Assembly (NCBI GenBank): GCA_937925565.1 | Contig: CALALM010000029.1 | Coordinates: 1 to 20,591, forward strand | Reading direction: 5' to 3' | Source: an uncultured Centipeda sp. | Lineage (GTDB): Bacteria > Bacillota > Negativicutes > Selenomonadales > Selenomonadaceae | DNA length: 20,591 nt | In this document: positions 6,823 to 13,375 of the stretch, in pieces | Layout: the number at the start of each line of letters is the position of its first letter | Numbering within the stretch: position 1 is the first letter of the stretch | The notes under the pieces: model-generated | Database searches by the model: none | Seen by the model: only the letters and a program-made list of their open reading frames with translations | What the model was told of the DNA's origin: nothing | Made by a program: the position numbers and the translations under genes

Positions 6823-7179
6823 ATGGCGAGCAACAACCCATTCGACGCATTGAAGGACGAATTTGCGGAAGTTGTCCGCAGTGTTGTCCGCATCGTTGTT
6901 CGCGAGGAGTTGCATGCGCTCCGTACTCAACAGCCGGAGCCGGAGCCGCAGTCCGTTTCGGAGGAGGAAGACCGGCTCGTCGGGCGCGAGGAGATTGCGC
7001 GACGTTTGGATCTGACACCAGATACGGTATCCGCCAAGATGGGGAAGGGTGAGCTGATCTGGACGATTGATCCGATCAGCGGTCAACGAAAGATGAAAAA
7101 GAGTACGCTCGATCAGTACATTCGGGATCTGCCCGAATATACGGGGCTTCTGAGCGCACGAAAGGAGGCGGTCGCATGA
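6823..7179 (+). CDS. Helix-turn-helix (excisionase/MerR-like) protein
   Basis: A 118-residue protein with an N-terminal amphipathic helix (FAEVVRSVVRIVVREELHAL), an acidic Pro/Glu linker (QPEPEPQSVSEEED), and a C-terminal winged-HTH-like domain (about 50-105: LVGREEIARRLDLTPDTVSA, then a basic KMKKSTLDQYI). That pattern is typical of HTH_17/excisionase-like DNA-binding proteins of phages. It might act as an excisionase or an early regulator; position in the early operon fits both. GGAGG precedes the ATG. The stop overlaps the next start as ATGA, indicating translational coupling. Confidence 0.75.
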   Translation: MASNNPFDALKDEFAEVVRSVVRIVVREELHALRTQQPEPEPQSVSEEEDRLVGREEIARRLDLTPDTVSAKMGKGELIWTIDPISGQRKMKKSTLDQYIRDLPEYTGLLSARKEAVA

Positions 7180-7490
7180 ACAGCAAAAGAGCTGTGACCG
7201 GCGCGGCAATCGCTCTCGCAGCGATAATCTGTGCGGGAGCGGCAAGCGATCACGCGCAGGGCGATGTACGGGATGCGGTCTTGGTTGAAGAGGTCTACAC
7301 CGTCAAGAATGGCGACACTCTTTGGGGTATCGCCGAAGAGTATATCAAGAAAAACACAGGCAGCCGTAGATATATCCTTGAATACAAAGAGAGTATCTAC
7401 GAGAACAACCCTTGGCTTGTAAACCGTAAGGGCTTGATCCGTCCGGGTGACGAGTTGCGAATGACCTACTGGGTGAAGGAAGGAACGTGA
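7176..7490 (+). CDS. Membrane-anchored LysM protein, YneA-like
   Basis: A 104-residue protein with a basic N-terminus and one hydrophobic segment (residues 6-23, VTGAAIALAAIICAGAA), then a LysM domain (about 40-96) beginning YTVKNGDTLWGIAEEY and ending RPGDELRM. LysM binds peptidoglycan, so the protein should sit at the outer face of the membrane. The design and length (single N-terminal anchor, one LysM, about 100 residues) match YneA, the SOS-induced cell division suppressor of Bacillus. It lies in the early operon, coupled by ATGA to the HTH gene, not in a lysis cassette, which favours a role in host division control over lysis. The YneA-like role is inferred. Confidence 0.8.
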   Translation: MNSKRAVTGAAIALAAIICAGAASDHAQGDVRDAVLVEEVYTVKNGDTLWGIAEEYIKKNTGSRRYILEYKESIYENNPWLVNRKGLIRPGDELRMTYWVKEGT

Positions 7491-7491
7491 G

Positions 7492-7728
7492 ATGCGTATG
7501 GAAGGGTTATCCCGCAAGACCGTTTTTCGGCGTGATGAAGTAGAAGGCGTAATCCTCACGTACAAACTCCCCTGCGACGCTGGCTGGACAACGAATCTCT
7601 GTGTGTATGCGGAGAATGAGAATCCGGGAATCTGGAACGAGGCGCGTACACGGGAAACAGCAGAACGTCAGCATGATGAAGCCGTGCACATGGTGCAGTT
7701 GATGGGATTTGAGACGGGAGGTCAGTAA
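7492..7728 (+). CDS. Hypothetical early phage protein
   Basis: A 78-residue protein, not recognised. It begins one base after the previous stop and its stop overlaps the next start (TAATG), so it belongs to the same coupled operon. The sequence is soluble and charged, with two Cys (residues 28 and 37) and an acidic middle (YAENENPGIWNEARTRETAE). No motif supports a function. Confidence 0.65.
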   Translation: MRMEGLSRKTVFRRDEVEGVILTYKLPCDAGWTTNLCVYAENENPGIWNEARTRETAERQHDEAVHMVQLMGFETGGQ

Positions 7729-7973
7729 TGGAATTCATTGACGCGCGCGGATGGCGCTATCGCGTGATACAGGGGCTTGACGGCAGCTGGAAGGCGCGTT
7801 ATCGGAAGCCCGATAAGCCGTGGCAGAAGAATCGGGCAGACGATGTTGGCTGGAAGAACGTCGCTGCTCTGCCTTGGCGCAAAACGCAGGAAGAGGCGGA
7901 ACGTGACCTTGCTGAGTACGCGAAGCGCAAGGAGATGCGGGTTTATCAGAAAGACGCGGAGGGCGTGACGTGA
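7728..7973 (+). CDS. Hypothetical early phage protein, Trp/Arg-rich
   Basis: An 81-residue basic protein, not recognised. The N-terminal half carries regularly spaced aromatic residues (WRYRVIQGLDGSWKARYRKP, then WKNVAALPWRK), like a small beta-sheet nucleic-acid or protein-binding fold, followed by a charged helix (EEAERDLAEYAKRKEMRVY). Its start overlaps the preceding stop and its stop overlaps the next GTG start, so expression is coupled on both sides. Confidence 0.65.
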   Translation: MEFIDARGWRYRVIQGLDGSWKARYRKPDKPWQKNRADDVGWKNVAALPWRKTQEEAERDLAEYAKRKEMRVYQKDAEGVT

Positions 7974-8275
7974 CTAAGTTTTTCACGATGAGCGGCGTGA
8001 TTGCTGCCATCGGCTCTTACACGAAGGTCGTAAAGCACATGTCGTCGCATGAGGAGAAGGGCAGACGGTTCATCCAAGGCTATCGTGTCTGTACGTATTA
8101 CACGGAGGGGGATGGGCGGGACTACAGTGTTCTGGCGGAGTTCCCAGGGACGCGGGATGGACAGGCCGCTGCGGAATCTCTGGTGCTCTGGATCTGGGAG
8201 GAGATGCTGAAGGGCAAGGAGCACATCGTTATCCATGATGCGCCGCCGGTGCGAAAGTTTATGTCGATGGCATAA
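7970..8275 (+). CDS. Hypothetical early phage protein
   Basis: A 101-residue protein, not recognised. It starts at GTG overlapping the previous stop (GTGA). It appears alpha/beta with a central segment RRFIQGYRVCTYYTEGDGRD and a helix VLWIWEEMLKG near the C-terminus. No signal peptide or catalytic motif can be seen. The arrangement shows only that it is a member of the early operon. Confidence 0.65.
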   Translation: MTKFFTMSGVIAAIGSYTKVVKHMSSHEEKGRRFIQGYRVCTYYTEGDGRDYSVLAEFPGTRDGQAAAESLVLWIWEEMLKGKEHIVIHDAPPVRKFMSMA

Positions 8276-8292
8276 ACAGAAAGGACGGAGAT

Positions 8293-8517
8293 ATGCACAT
8301 CAAGAAAATTTTGCATCAATACCGGCGAGATTTTCGAGCACTTTTTATCTGTGAGAATTGCGGGCACGAGTGTGAAATGCCGGGATACGACGATGCCTAT
8401 TTCCATGCGAAGGTCATTCCCGACAAGGTATGCCCGCAGTGCGGAAAGACGGAGCGGGAGATTGACCCAGATTACCGCCCGCTCACCACGAAGTATCCTG
8501 AAGGAATGCAGATCTAG
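8293..8517 (+). CDS. Small zinc-ribbon protein
   Basis: A 74-residue protein with two Cys pairs, CENC at 20-23 and CPQC at 47-50, each followed by Gly, the pattern of a zinc ribbon; an extra Cys27 lies between. The N-terminus is basic (HIKKILHQYRRDF). Small zinc ribbons of this kind in phage early regions usually bind nucleic acid or a host protein; which one cannot be told. An AAGGACGGAGAT ribosome site precedes the ATG. Confidence 0.75.
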   Translation: MHIKKILHQYRRDFRALFICENCGHECEMPGYDDAYFHAKVIPDKVCPQCGKTEREIDPDYRPLTTKYPEGMQI

Positions 8518-8541
8518 GAAGCAAGTGAAGGAGGGATCGCA

Positions 8542-9090
8542 GTGACCTCGGAGGAGCGGAGAGCGAAGAATTGCGCGCAGCGCCGGGAGCGCTATTATTG
8601 GTACAAAGAGCATGGGATCTGTGTGAGCTGCGGGCAAGAGGACGCCGCACCGAAAAAAGTAAAATGTGAAGAGTGCGCTGCGAAAGAGGCGGCTCGAAAT
8701 CAGACTGCCTACTACCGGAAAAGAGAGGAGCGGAAAGAGGCGATGCGTCGGCGGCAGAGAGATCGGTATGCAAAGCGCAGGACAGAGGGGCTCTGTACTG
8801 ATTGCGGCAAAAAAACGTCTGCAGGAAAACGGCTTTGTCTGGATTGTTTTCTGCGACGACGCCGTTATGACAAACGGTACTTCGATGCATATCGCCGCGT
8901 GAAGACGGATTTCTCCGACGGGCTCTGCCGCCTGTGCAACGAGCCAGTTGTACCGGGAAAAAAGCTCTGCGCAACGCATTGCGATATCTTGAGGGAGAAC
9001 CTGAAAAAAGCGAATGCGCAGCAATCTAATGTCGACCATCCGTGGAGACATGGCAACCAGTTAATTTTTAAGAAAGGAGATACGCAGTGA
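8542..9090 (+). CDS. Basic protein with three Cys4 zinc-knuckle repeats
   Basis: A 182-residue, very Arg/Lys-rich protein that starts at GTG with AAGGAGGG upstream. It has three similar Cys clusters: CVSC-N11-CEEC (27-45), CTDC-N10-CLDC (85-102) and CRLC-N10-CATHC (129-147). They are joined by long basic helices such as REERKEAMRRRQRDRYAKRR. This suggests three zinc-binding modules on a nucleic-acid-binding scaffold, perhaps arisen by internal duplication. Its stop overlaps the next start (GTGA). A DNA- or RNA-binding role is inferred from charge and zinc modules; no enzyme motif is present. Confidence 0.75.
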   Translation: MTSEERRAKNCAQRRERYYWYKEHGICVSCGQEDAAPKKVKCEECAAKEAARNQTAYYRKREERKEAMRRRQRDRYAKRRTEGLCTDCGKKTSAGKRLCLDCFLRRRRYDKRYFDAYRRVKTDFSDGLCRLCNEPVVPGKKLCATHCDILRENLKKANAQQSNVDHPWRHGNQLIFKKGDTQ

Positions 9091-9272
9091 AGAGTGAGTG
9101 GAAAATCTCAAGTATGTACCTCTGCGGCAAGAAGGTCTATCAGGTCTACCGCATCAAGGATATGCGGAAGGTCGATCACAGCGGCAACCGCGAGTATGCG
9201 GGTGGACTGCTGCACGATGAGGCTGAGGCGATGGCACTCGCCGAGAAGCTGAACAAGGAGGCTCGGGCATGA
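9087..9272 (+). CDS. Hypothetical small phage protein
   Basis: A 61-residue protein, not assigned. It starts with GTG overlapping the previous stop and has AAGAAAGGAGAT upstream. The sequence (WKISSMYLCGKKVYQVYRIK, then DEAEAMALAEKLNKEARA) reads as a short beta hairpin plus a helix. I have the impression this is a recurring small phage protein in Firmicutes, but no function is known to me. Stop and next start overlap as ATGA. Confidence 0.65.
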   Translation: MKSEWKISSMYLCGKKVYQVYRIKDMRKVDHSGNREYAGGLLHDEAEAMALAEKLNKEARA

Positions 9273-9460
9273 ATCGCCCGGGGTATAGCTGTCTCACCTA
9301 CACACGAACGGAGTGCGACGGATGCACCACGATACTACCGACGCGCGAGGAGACAGCGATGCTGAAATACGGTATCTCAAGGACGCGCACACGCAAAAAA
9401 ATGCCCGCAGCGGCGGCAACCACTACGAGCGATGCGAAAAACTCTACGTGCTTATTGTAG
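9269..9460 (+). CDS. Possible small Cys-containing protein
   Basis: A 63-residue frame starting in an ATGA overlap with a good AAGGAGG ribosome site. The first 30 residues contain three Cys (CLTYTRTECDGC), but the end is a low-complexity Ala/Thr stretch that looks less like a protein. A second frame (GTG 9313 to 9561) is open across the same DNA and has a more protein-like middle (EIRYLKDAHTQKNARSGGNH), but no clear ribosome site. Which frame is translated is unresolved. Confidence 0.4.
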   Translation: MNRPGYSCLTYTRTECDGCTTILPTREETAMLKYGISRTRTRKKMPAAAATTTSDAKNSTCLL

Positions 9461-9481
9461 CACAGAATGGGAGATTTGAAC

Positions 9482-9829
9482 ATGACAAATTGCGAGAAGC
9501 TTTACAATTTCTTCATCGAGCACCCGAAGGCCTCGGCGGACGATGTGATGGAGGCGCTTGACTGGGAGCGCCGGCAGGTGAGCCGCTACAAGCACCGCCT
9601 GAAGCGGCGCGGCTTCATTGATGTGGATCCCGTCGACGGGGTGCAGGTGTTGCGCCCCTATCGCGAGGAGGATGACAACAGCCCGATCCACGACTACAAA
9701 CAGGATGCCTACCGTCAGGCGGCGGATGCGTGTCTTGACCGCATCCATGACCCTGAGACGACAATCCCGCAGCTGATCGAGCTGATCCGCGAGCTGCGGA
9801 TGATCTTGAAGGCAATCGTGCCGGCATAA
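9482..9829 (+). CDS. Winged-helix DNA-binding protein
   Basis: A 115-residue protein with an N-terminal winged-helix-like domain: LYNFFIEHPKASADDVMEAL, then WERRQVSRYKHRLKRRGFID as recognition helix and wing. The C-terminal half is helical (RQAADACLDRIHDPETTIPQ, then a Leu/Ile-rich helix), likely for dimerisation. The start is ATG 9482 with GGGAG upstream rather than an upstream ATG at 9467. It sits at the boundary between the small early genes and the replication module and may regulate it; that is inferred from position only. Confidence 0.7.
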   Translation: MTNCEKLYNFFIEHPKASADDVMEALDWERRQVSRYKHRLKRRGFIDVDPVDGVQVLRPYREEDDNSPIHDYKQDAYRQAADACLDRIHDPETTIPQLIELIRELRMILKAIVPA

Positions 9830-9839
9830 GGAGGACGAC

Positions 9840-10337
9840 ATGGCAAGGACACTGTATGACCTGGGCGACGCATTCAACGGCGTCATGGATCTGGTACTTG
9901 ACGAGACGATGGATCTCACGGTTCTCGAGGAGTGCCTGCAGGCAATCGAGGCGGATATCACGGTCAAATGCGAGAACGGCATCGGGCTGATCCGCAGCCT
10001 CGAGAATCTGCGCGACGGCATGAAGACGGAGGCGCAGCGCCTCACGGAGCGGCAGCGGGTCATCGACAACCGCATCCGCTCCGTCAAGGAGTGGTATCAG
10101 CGGAACCTTGACGCGATGGGCAAGTCCAAGGTGGAGACGATGCGCGGCACGATGGCTGTTCAGAATAACCCGCCGTCGCTGAAGGTGACGGACGCGGAGC
10201 AGATTCCAATCTGCTATCTGACGCTCGTACCCGCGCGCTATGAGGTGGACAAGGATGCGGTCAAGACGGCGCTGAAGGCAGGTGAGGAAGTGCCGGGCGC
10301 GCATCTCGAGCAGGGGAGGAGTCTTCGTATTCGATGA
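9840..10337 (+). CDS. Siphovirus Gp157-family protein
   Basis: A 165-residue protein matching the Gp157 family of siphoviruses: an N-terminal acidic helical region, a long coiled-coil segment (about 50-100: IRSLENLRDGMKTEAQRLTE and RIRSVKEWYQRNLDAM), the K-x-x-T-x-x-G-T-x-x-x-Q-NN-P-P core (VETMRGTMAVQNNPPSLKV), then P-x-x-Y, and a final D-x-x-x-V-K-x-x-L-K-x-G-E-E-V-PGA motif. Family members lie with recombination genes in many phages; the biochemical role is not established. GGAGGACGAC precedes the ATG; the stop overlaps the ERF start (ATGA). Confidence 0.85.
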   Translation: MARTLYDLGDAFNGVMDLVLDETMDLTVLEECLQAIEADITVKCENGIGLIRSLENLRDGMKTEAQRLTERQRVIDNRIRSVKEWYQRNLDAMGKSKVETMRGTMAVQNNPPSLKVTDAEQIPICYLTLVPARYEVDKDAVKTALKAGEEVPGAHLEQGRSLRIR

Positions 10338-11014
10338 ACATTTTCGAGAAGATCCAGACCGTCCGCGTGAAGCTCGCGCAGGACGGTCTGAAGAAGGGGA
10401 AGAAGAACGAGTATGCGGGGTATACCTACTATGAGCTGGGGGATTTTCTGCCGCGCATTATGGCGCTGTGTGAGGAATGCAAGATTTTCCCCGTCATTTC
10501 GTTCACATCGGATGTGGCGACGCTCACGGTCTATGACTGCGAAAAGCCGGACGCGAAGGTGGAGATTACGACGCCGATGTCGACGGCGCAGCTTAAGGCG
10601 TGCCATCCGGTGCAGAATCTCGGAGCAGTGCAGACGTATCTCAGGCGTTATCTCTACATTGCTATGTTTGAGATTGTGGAGTCGGACAAGATCGAGGCGG
10701 TGACGGGCAAGGATCCCGTTGCACCCGCCGTACCCGCATCCACGACAGAATCACCAAGCGGCCGCGCGTTCCGCTGCGATATCAATAAACCGGCGCGTGA
10801 GGAGCTTGTCCGTCTCTGGCAGTTCATGGGATGGGACACGGCGAATATCGAAAACTATCTTGCCACGCGGGCACTCAATATGAATACATCACAGACGCCC
10901 GCGTTCTTTCAGAAGGTCTTGCAGGAGCAGATCGAGTTCTGCATCACGGAGTCGCGCAAGGGAACACCGGGCTATGCGGGGCGGCTGTTTGATGACGGCT
11001 ACCCGTTCCAATAA
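10334..11014 (+). CDS. erf: ERF-family single-strand annealing recombinase
   Basis: A 226-residue single-strand DNA annealing protein. The ERF core is about residues 1-125: an N-terminal helix (NIFEKIQTVRVKLAQDGLKK), EYAGYTYYELGDFLPRI, and the family signature QNLGAVQTYLRRYLYIAM at 94-111. A Pro/Ala linker (129-142) leads to a small C-terminal domain (about 150-226) that may contact partners such as SSB. It would anneal complementary single strands during phage recombination or end repair, working with the SSB and nuclease genes that follow. Coupled to the Gp157-like gene by a 4-bp overlap; a purine-rich GGGGAGGAG lies slightly far upstream. Confidence 0.85.
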   Translation: MNIFEKIQTVRVKLAQDGLKKGKKNEYAGYTYYELGDFLPRIMALCEECKIFPVISFTSDVATLTVYDCEKPDAKVEITTPMSTAQLKACHPVQNLGAVQTYLRRYLYIAMFEIVESDKIEAVTGKDPVAPAVPASTTESPSGRAFRCDINKPAREELVRLWQFMGWDTANIENYLATRALNMNTSQTPAFFQKVLQEQIEFCITESRKGTPGYAGRLFDDGYPFQ

Positions 11015-11029
11015 GAAAGGAGTATTCCA

Positions 11030-11581
11030 ATGAATGTATCATTTTTTGGTCGACTGACCAAGGCACCCGAGGTCAAGACGAACCAGGCGGGCACGAGCTA
11101 CACGACGTTCACGGTCGCAACGCAGGTGCAGTCAAAGGGGCAGGACGGCAAGGCGAAGACGCTCTTTATCGATGTGTCGGCGTTCGGCAAGCAGGGCGAT
11201 ACGATCATAAAGTATTTCGGCAAGGGTAGCCGCATTGTGATCCACGGCGACATCTTCGACGCAAATGCGTGGGTCGGCAAGAATGACGGTCAGCCGCACG
11301 CAGGGATCACGGTCACGATGAGCGGCTTTGACTTTGTAGATACACAGGCAGAGTCGGCGGCACGTCAGCAGGGCGCGGCACCGGCACAGGCACCGCCGCC
11401 GCAGGTGCCTCCCGCGCAGGTAGTACCTGCAGGGTATGCGCCGCAGATCCCGCCGCCGATGCAGACGGGTGCGGTACCGTGGGCACCGCCCGCATACGGG
11501 GGACAACCGCAGCAGAGACTTGCATACGGTGCTCCTGCGCAGCCCGCACCTGCGCAGAACTACGCAGCGGCTCCATACTAA
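11030..11581 (+). CDS. ssb: Single-stranded DNA-binding protein with unusual tail
   Basis: A 183-residue SSB. The OB fold covers about residues 1-105 (NVSFFGRLTKAPEVK, YTTFTVATQ, LFIDVSAFGKQGDTIIKYFG, GSRIVIHGDI). The remaining 75 residues are a low-complexity tail rich in Ala, Pro and Gln. Unlike normal bacterial SSBs, the tail ends NYAAAPY and lacks the acidic DDDIPF-like tip used to recruit host repair and replication proteins. It should coat single strands for the adjacent annealase and primase-helicase. AAGAAAGGAG gives a clear ribosome site. Confidence 0.92.
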   Translation: MNVSFFGRLTKAPEVKTNQAGTSYTTFTVATQVQSKGQDGKAKTLFIDVSAFGKQGDTIIKYFGKGSRIVIHGDIFDANAWVGKNDGQPHAGITVTMSGFDFVDTQAESAARQQGAAPAQAPPPQVPPAQVVPAGYAPQIPPPMQTGAVPWAPPAYGGQPQQRLAYGAPAQPAPAQNYAAAPY

Positions 11582-11587
11582 AACGCT

Positions 11588-12952
11588 ATGGATATCAGCC
11601 TCAGACCATACCAACAACAGCTGATTGATGACATCGGGTATGAGTTCTCCGAGGGGCGGCGGCGTGTGTGCGCTGTGGCTCCCTGCGGCGCGGGCAAGAC
11701 GATTATGACGGCATGGATGGCGCGCGGCACGGCTCTTTCGGGGCGGCGCGCTATTTTCATGGTGCATCGGCAGGAACTCATCGAGCAGACGTCTGCGACG
11801 TTCACGGCAATGGGCATTCAGCATGGTCTTATTGCTGCAGGAGCAGCGAAGGAATATGATTTGCCTGTGCAGATCGCCTCGGTGCAGACGCTCATTCATC
11901 GTCTGCACGAGGTGCAGCCGCCCGATCTTTTGATCTGCGATGAGTGTCATCATATCGTTGCCAATACATACCGCAGGATTTTGGAGCATTTCGCCGCTGC
12001 CTATGTGCTCGGCGTGACGGCGACGCCGGAGCGGATCGGCGGGCAGGGGCTCGGTGAGATTTTCCAGTCGCTTGTGCTCGGACCAACCGCCGCAGAACTC
12101 ATTGCCGCCGGCAATCTGACGCCGTACGACTACTACGCACCGCCCTCGAAGTTCGACCCCGCTGCGGCGCACGTGCGCTTCGGCGAGTACGTCAAGGGCG
12201 ATCTCATCCATCAGATGGATGATGCGGATGTGATCGGCGACATTGTGAAAAACTATCAGAATCTCGCAGCAGGGCGGCGTGCGATCTGTTACTGCATCAA
12301 CCGCGCGCATAGTGAACATGTCGCAGCGTCGTTCCGCGCAGTGGGCATTTCTGCCGTACACATTGACGGAGAGACGCACAAGACCGTCCGTACGCGTACC
12401 GTCGAAGATTTTCGCCTCGGCAAGATTCGGATTCTATGCAACGCGGAGCTCCTCGGAGAGGGCTTTGACGTTCCGGCGATGGAGGCAGTGATTCTTGCTC
12501 GCCCTACGGCATCACTGACGCTCTATATCCAACAGAGTATGCGGCCGCTGCGTCCCGATCCTGCAAATCCCGATAAGCGTGCGGTCATTATCGATCATGT
12601 GGGCAATGTGTTCCAGCACGGTATGCCGGATGAGGAGCGCGCATGGACGCTTGAAACGAGGAAAAAGAAGCCGCGCAGTTCATCTATTAAGGTATGCCCC
12701 GCCTGTTATACCGCCGTTCCAAGTACGGCGCGTGTGTGTCCCTGCGGGCATGCTTTTGCTGCTGCGCCGGAGGAGCGCAAATACACTGAGAGGGACGGTA
12801 CACTCACGAAGATCGAGGAAATCAAGCGAAAGAAGCGGCAGGAGGTCGGCATGGCACGCAGCGTTGCAGACCTTACGGCAATCGCCTTAAAGCGCGGCTA
12901 CTCGCTGCGCTGGGTGTCGCGCATGGCAGACCTGAAACGACTGAGAGGATAA
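11588..12952 (+). CDS. DEAD/DEAH-box superfamily 2 helicase
   Basis: A 454-residue SF2 helicase of the Ssl2/RadD-like type. The Q-like motif LRPYQQQLIDDI (5-16), Walker A APCGAGKT (31-38), Walker B DECHH (118-122) and motif III TATPER (144-149) are intact. The C-terminal RecA-like domain includes HIDGETH, ILCNAELLGEGFDVP and the arginine-finger region YIQQSMRPLRP. A Cys4 zinc-ribbon (CPAC-N10-CPCG, about residues 371-388) follows, then a basic tail. It would unwind or remodel phage DNA during replication or recombination. It starts 6 bp after the ssb stop with no visible Shine-Dalgarno, so translation probably depends on coupling to ssb. Confidence 0.88.
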   Translation: MDISLRPYQQQLIDDIGYEFSEGRRRVCAVAPCGAGKTIMTAWMARGTALSGRRAIFMVHRQELIEQTSATFTAMGIQHGLIAAGAAKEYDLPVQIASVQTLIHRLHEVQPPDLLICDECHHIVANTYRRILEHFAAAYVLGVTATPERIGGQGLGEIFQSLVLGPTAAELIAAGNLTPYDYYAPPSKFDPAAAHVRFGEYVKGDLIHQMDDADVIGDIVKNYQNLAAGRRAICYCINRAHSEHVAASFRAVGISAVHIDGETHKTVRTRTVEDFRLGKIRILCNAELLGEGFDVPAMEAVILARPTASLTLYIQQSMRPLRPDPANPDKRAVIIDHVGNVFQHGMPDEERAWTLETRKKKPRSSSIKVCPACYTAVPSTARVCPCGHAFAAAPEERKYTERDGTLTKIEEIKRKKRQEVGMARSVADLTAIALKRGYSLRWVSRMADLKRLRG

Positions 12953-12955
12953 CGC

Positions 12956-13354
12956 ATGAAGAAATCAGAGCATGACATTCAAAACGAGATTCGCGTCGCG
13001 ATCGGCGCAAAGCAGACGGCGACACTCTTTCGCGCGAACGTCGGCGAGGCATGGACGGGGATTTGTCGAAGGATGAATTGGATACCGGATCGTGTTGTAA
13101 TTGATGGTGCGCGGCGGTTTCAGAGCGGTCTGCCCGTCGGATTTCCGGACCTCTTCGGATTCCGAACCATCGAGGTAACGCCCGAGATGATCGGCAAAAA
13201 GATCGCCGTCTTTGTCTTCCTCGAGGTCAAAAAACCCGGCGGGCGCACGAGCAAGGCACAGAAGGAGATGCACGCATTCCTGCAATCGGCGGGTGCGATC
13301 GGCGGTGTGGCACGCTCCGCCGAGGAGGCGGCGGCTCTGCTGCAGCGTTTATAG
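12956..13354 (+). CDS. VRR-NUC domain nuclease
   Basis: A 132-residue stand-alone VRR-NUC (PD-(D/E)XK superfamily) nuclease. N-terminal helix with a conserved Glu (SEHDIQNEIRVAI), then GFPDLFGF (PD at 64-65), FVFLEVKKPGGRTSKAQ (catalytic Glu90 and Lys92, Gln102) and the final helix with the GG-V-AR-S-EEA pattern. Stand-alone VRR-NUC proteins are common in phage replication modules and are thought to cut branched or structured DNA. It begins 4 bp after the helicase stop with GAGAGGA upstream. The exact substrate is not visible from sequence. Confidence 0.88.
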   Translation: MKKSEHDIQNEIRVAIGAKQTATLFRANVGEAWTGICRRMNWIPDRVVIDGARRFQSGLPVGFPDLFGFRTIEVTPEMIGKKIAVFVFLEVKKPGGRTSKAQKEMHAFLQSAGAIGGVARSAEEAAALLQRL

Positions 13355-13375
13355 CCTTGGGCGGGTTGAAACGAG

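Noticed and set aside
7176..7490. An endolysin or lysis gene based on the LysM domain.
   Set aside because: There is no catalytic cell-wall hydrolase domain, no holin nearby, and the gene is in the early operon.
8122..9051. A 309-residue minus-strand frame.
   Set aside because: It is antisense to three well-supported plus-strand genes with ribosome sites and zinc motifs; composition is that of a reverse-strand shadow.
11132..12379. A 415-residue minus-strand frame opposite ssb and the helicase.
   Set aside because: High-GC antisense frame over two genes with clear conserved motifs; Arg/His/Cys-rich shadow composition.
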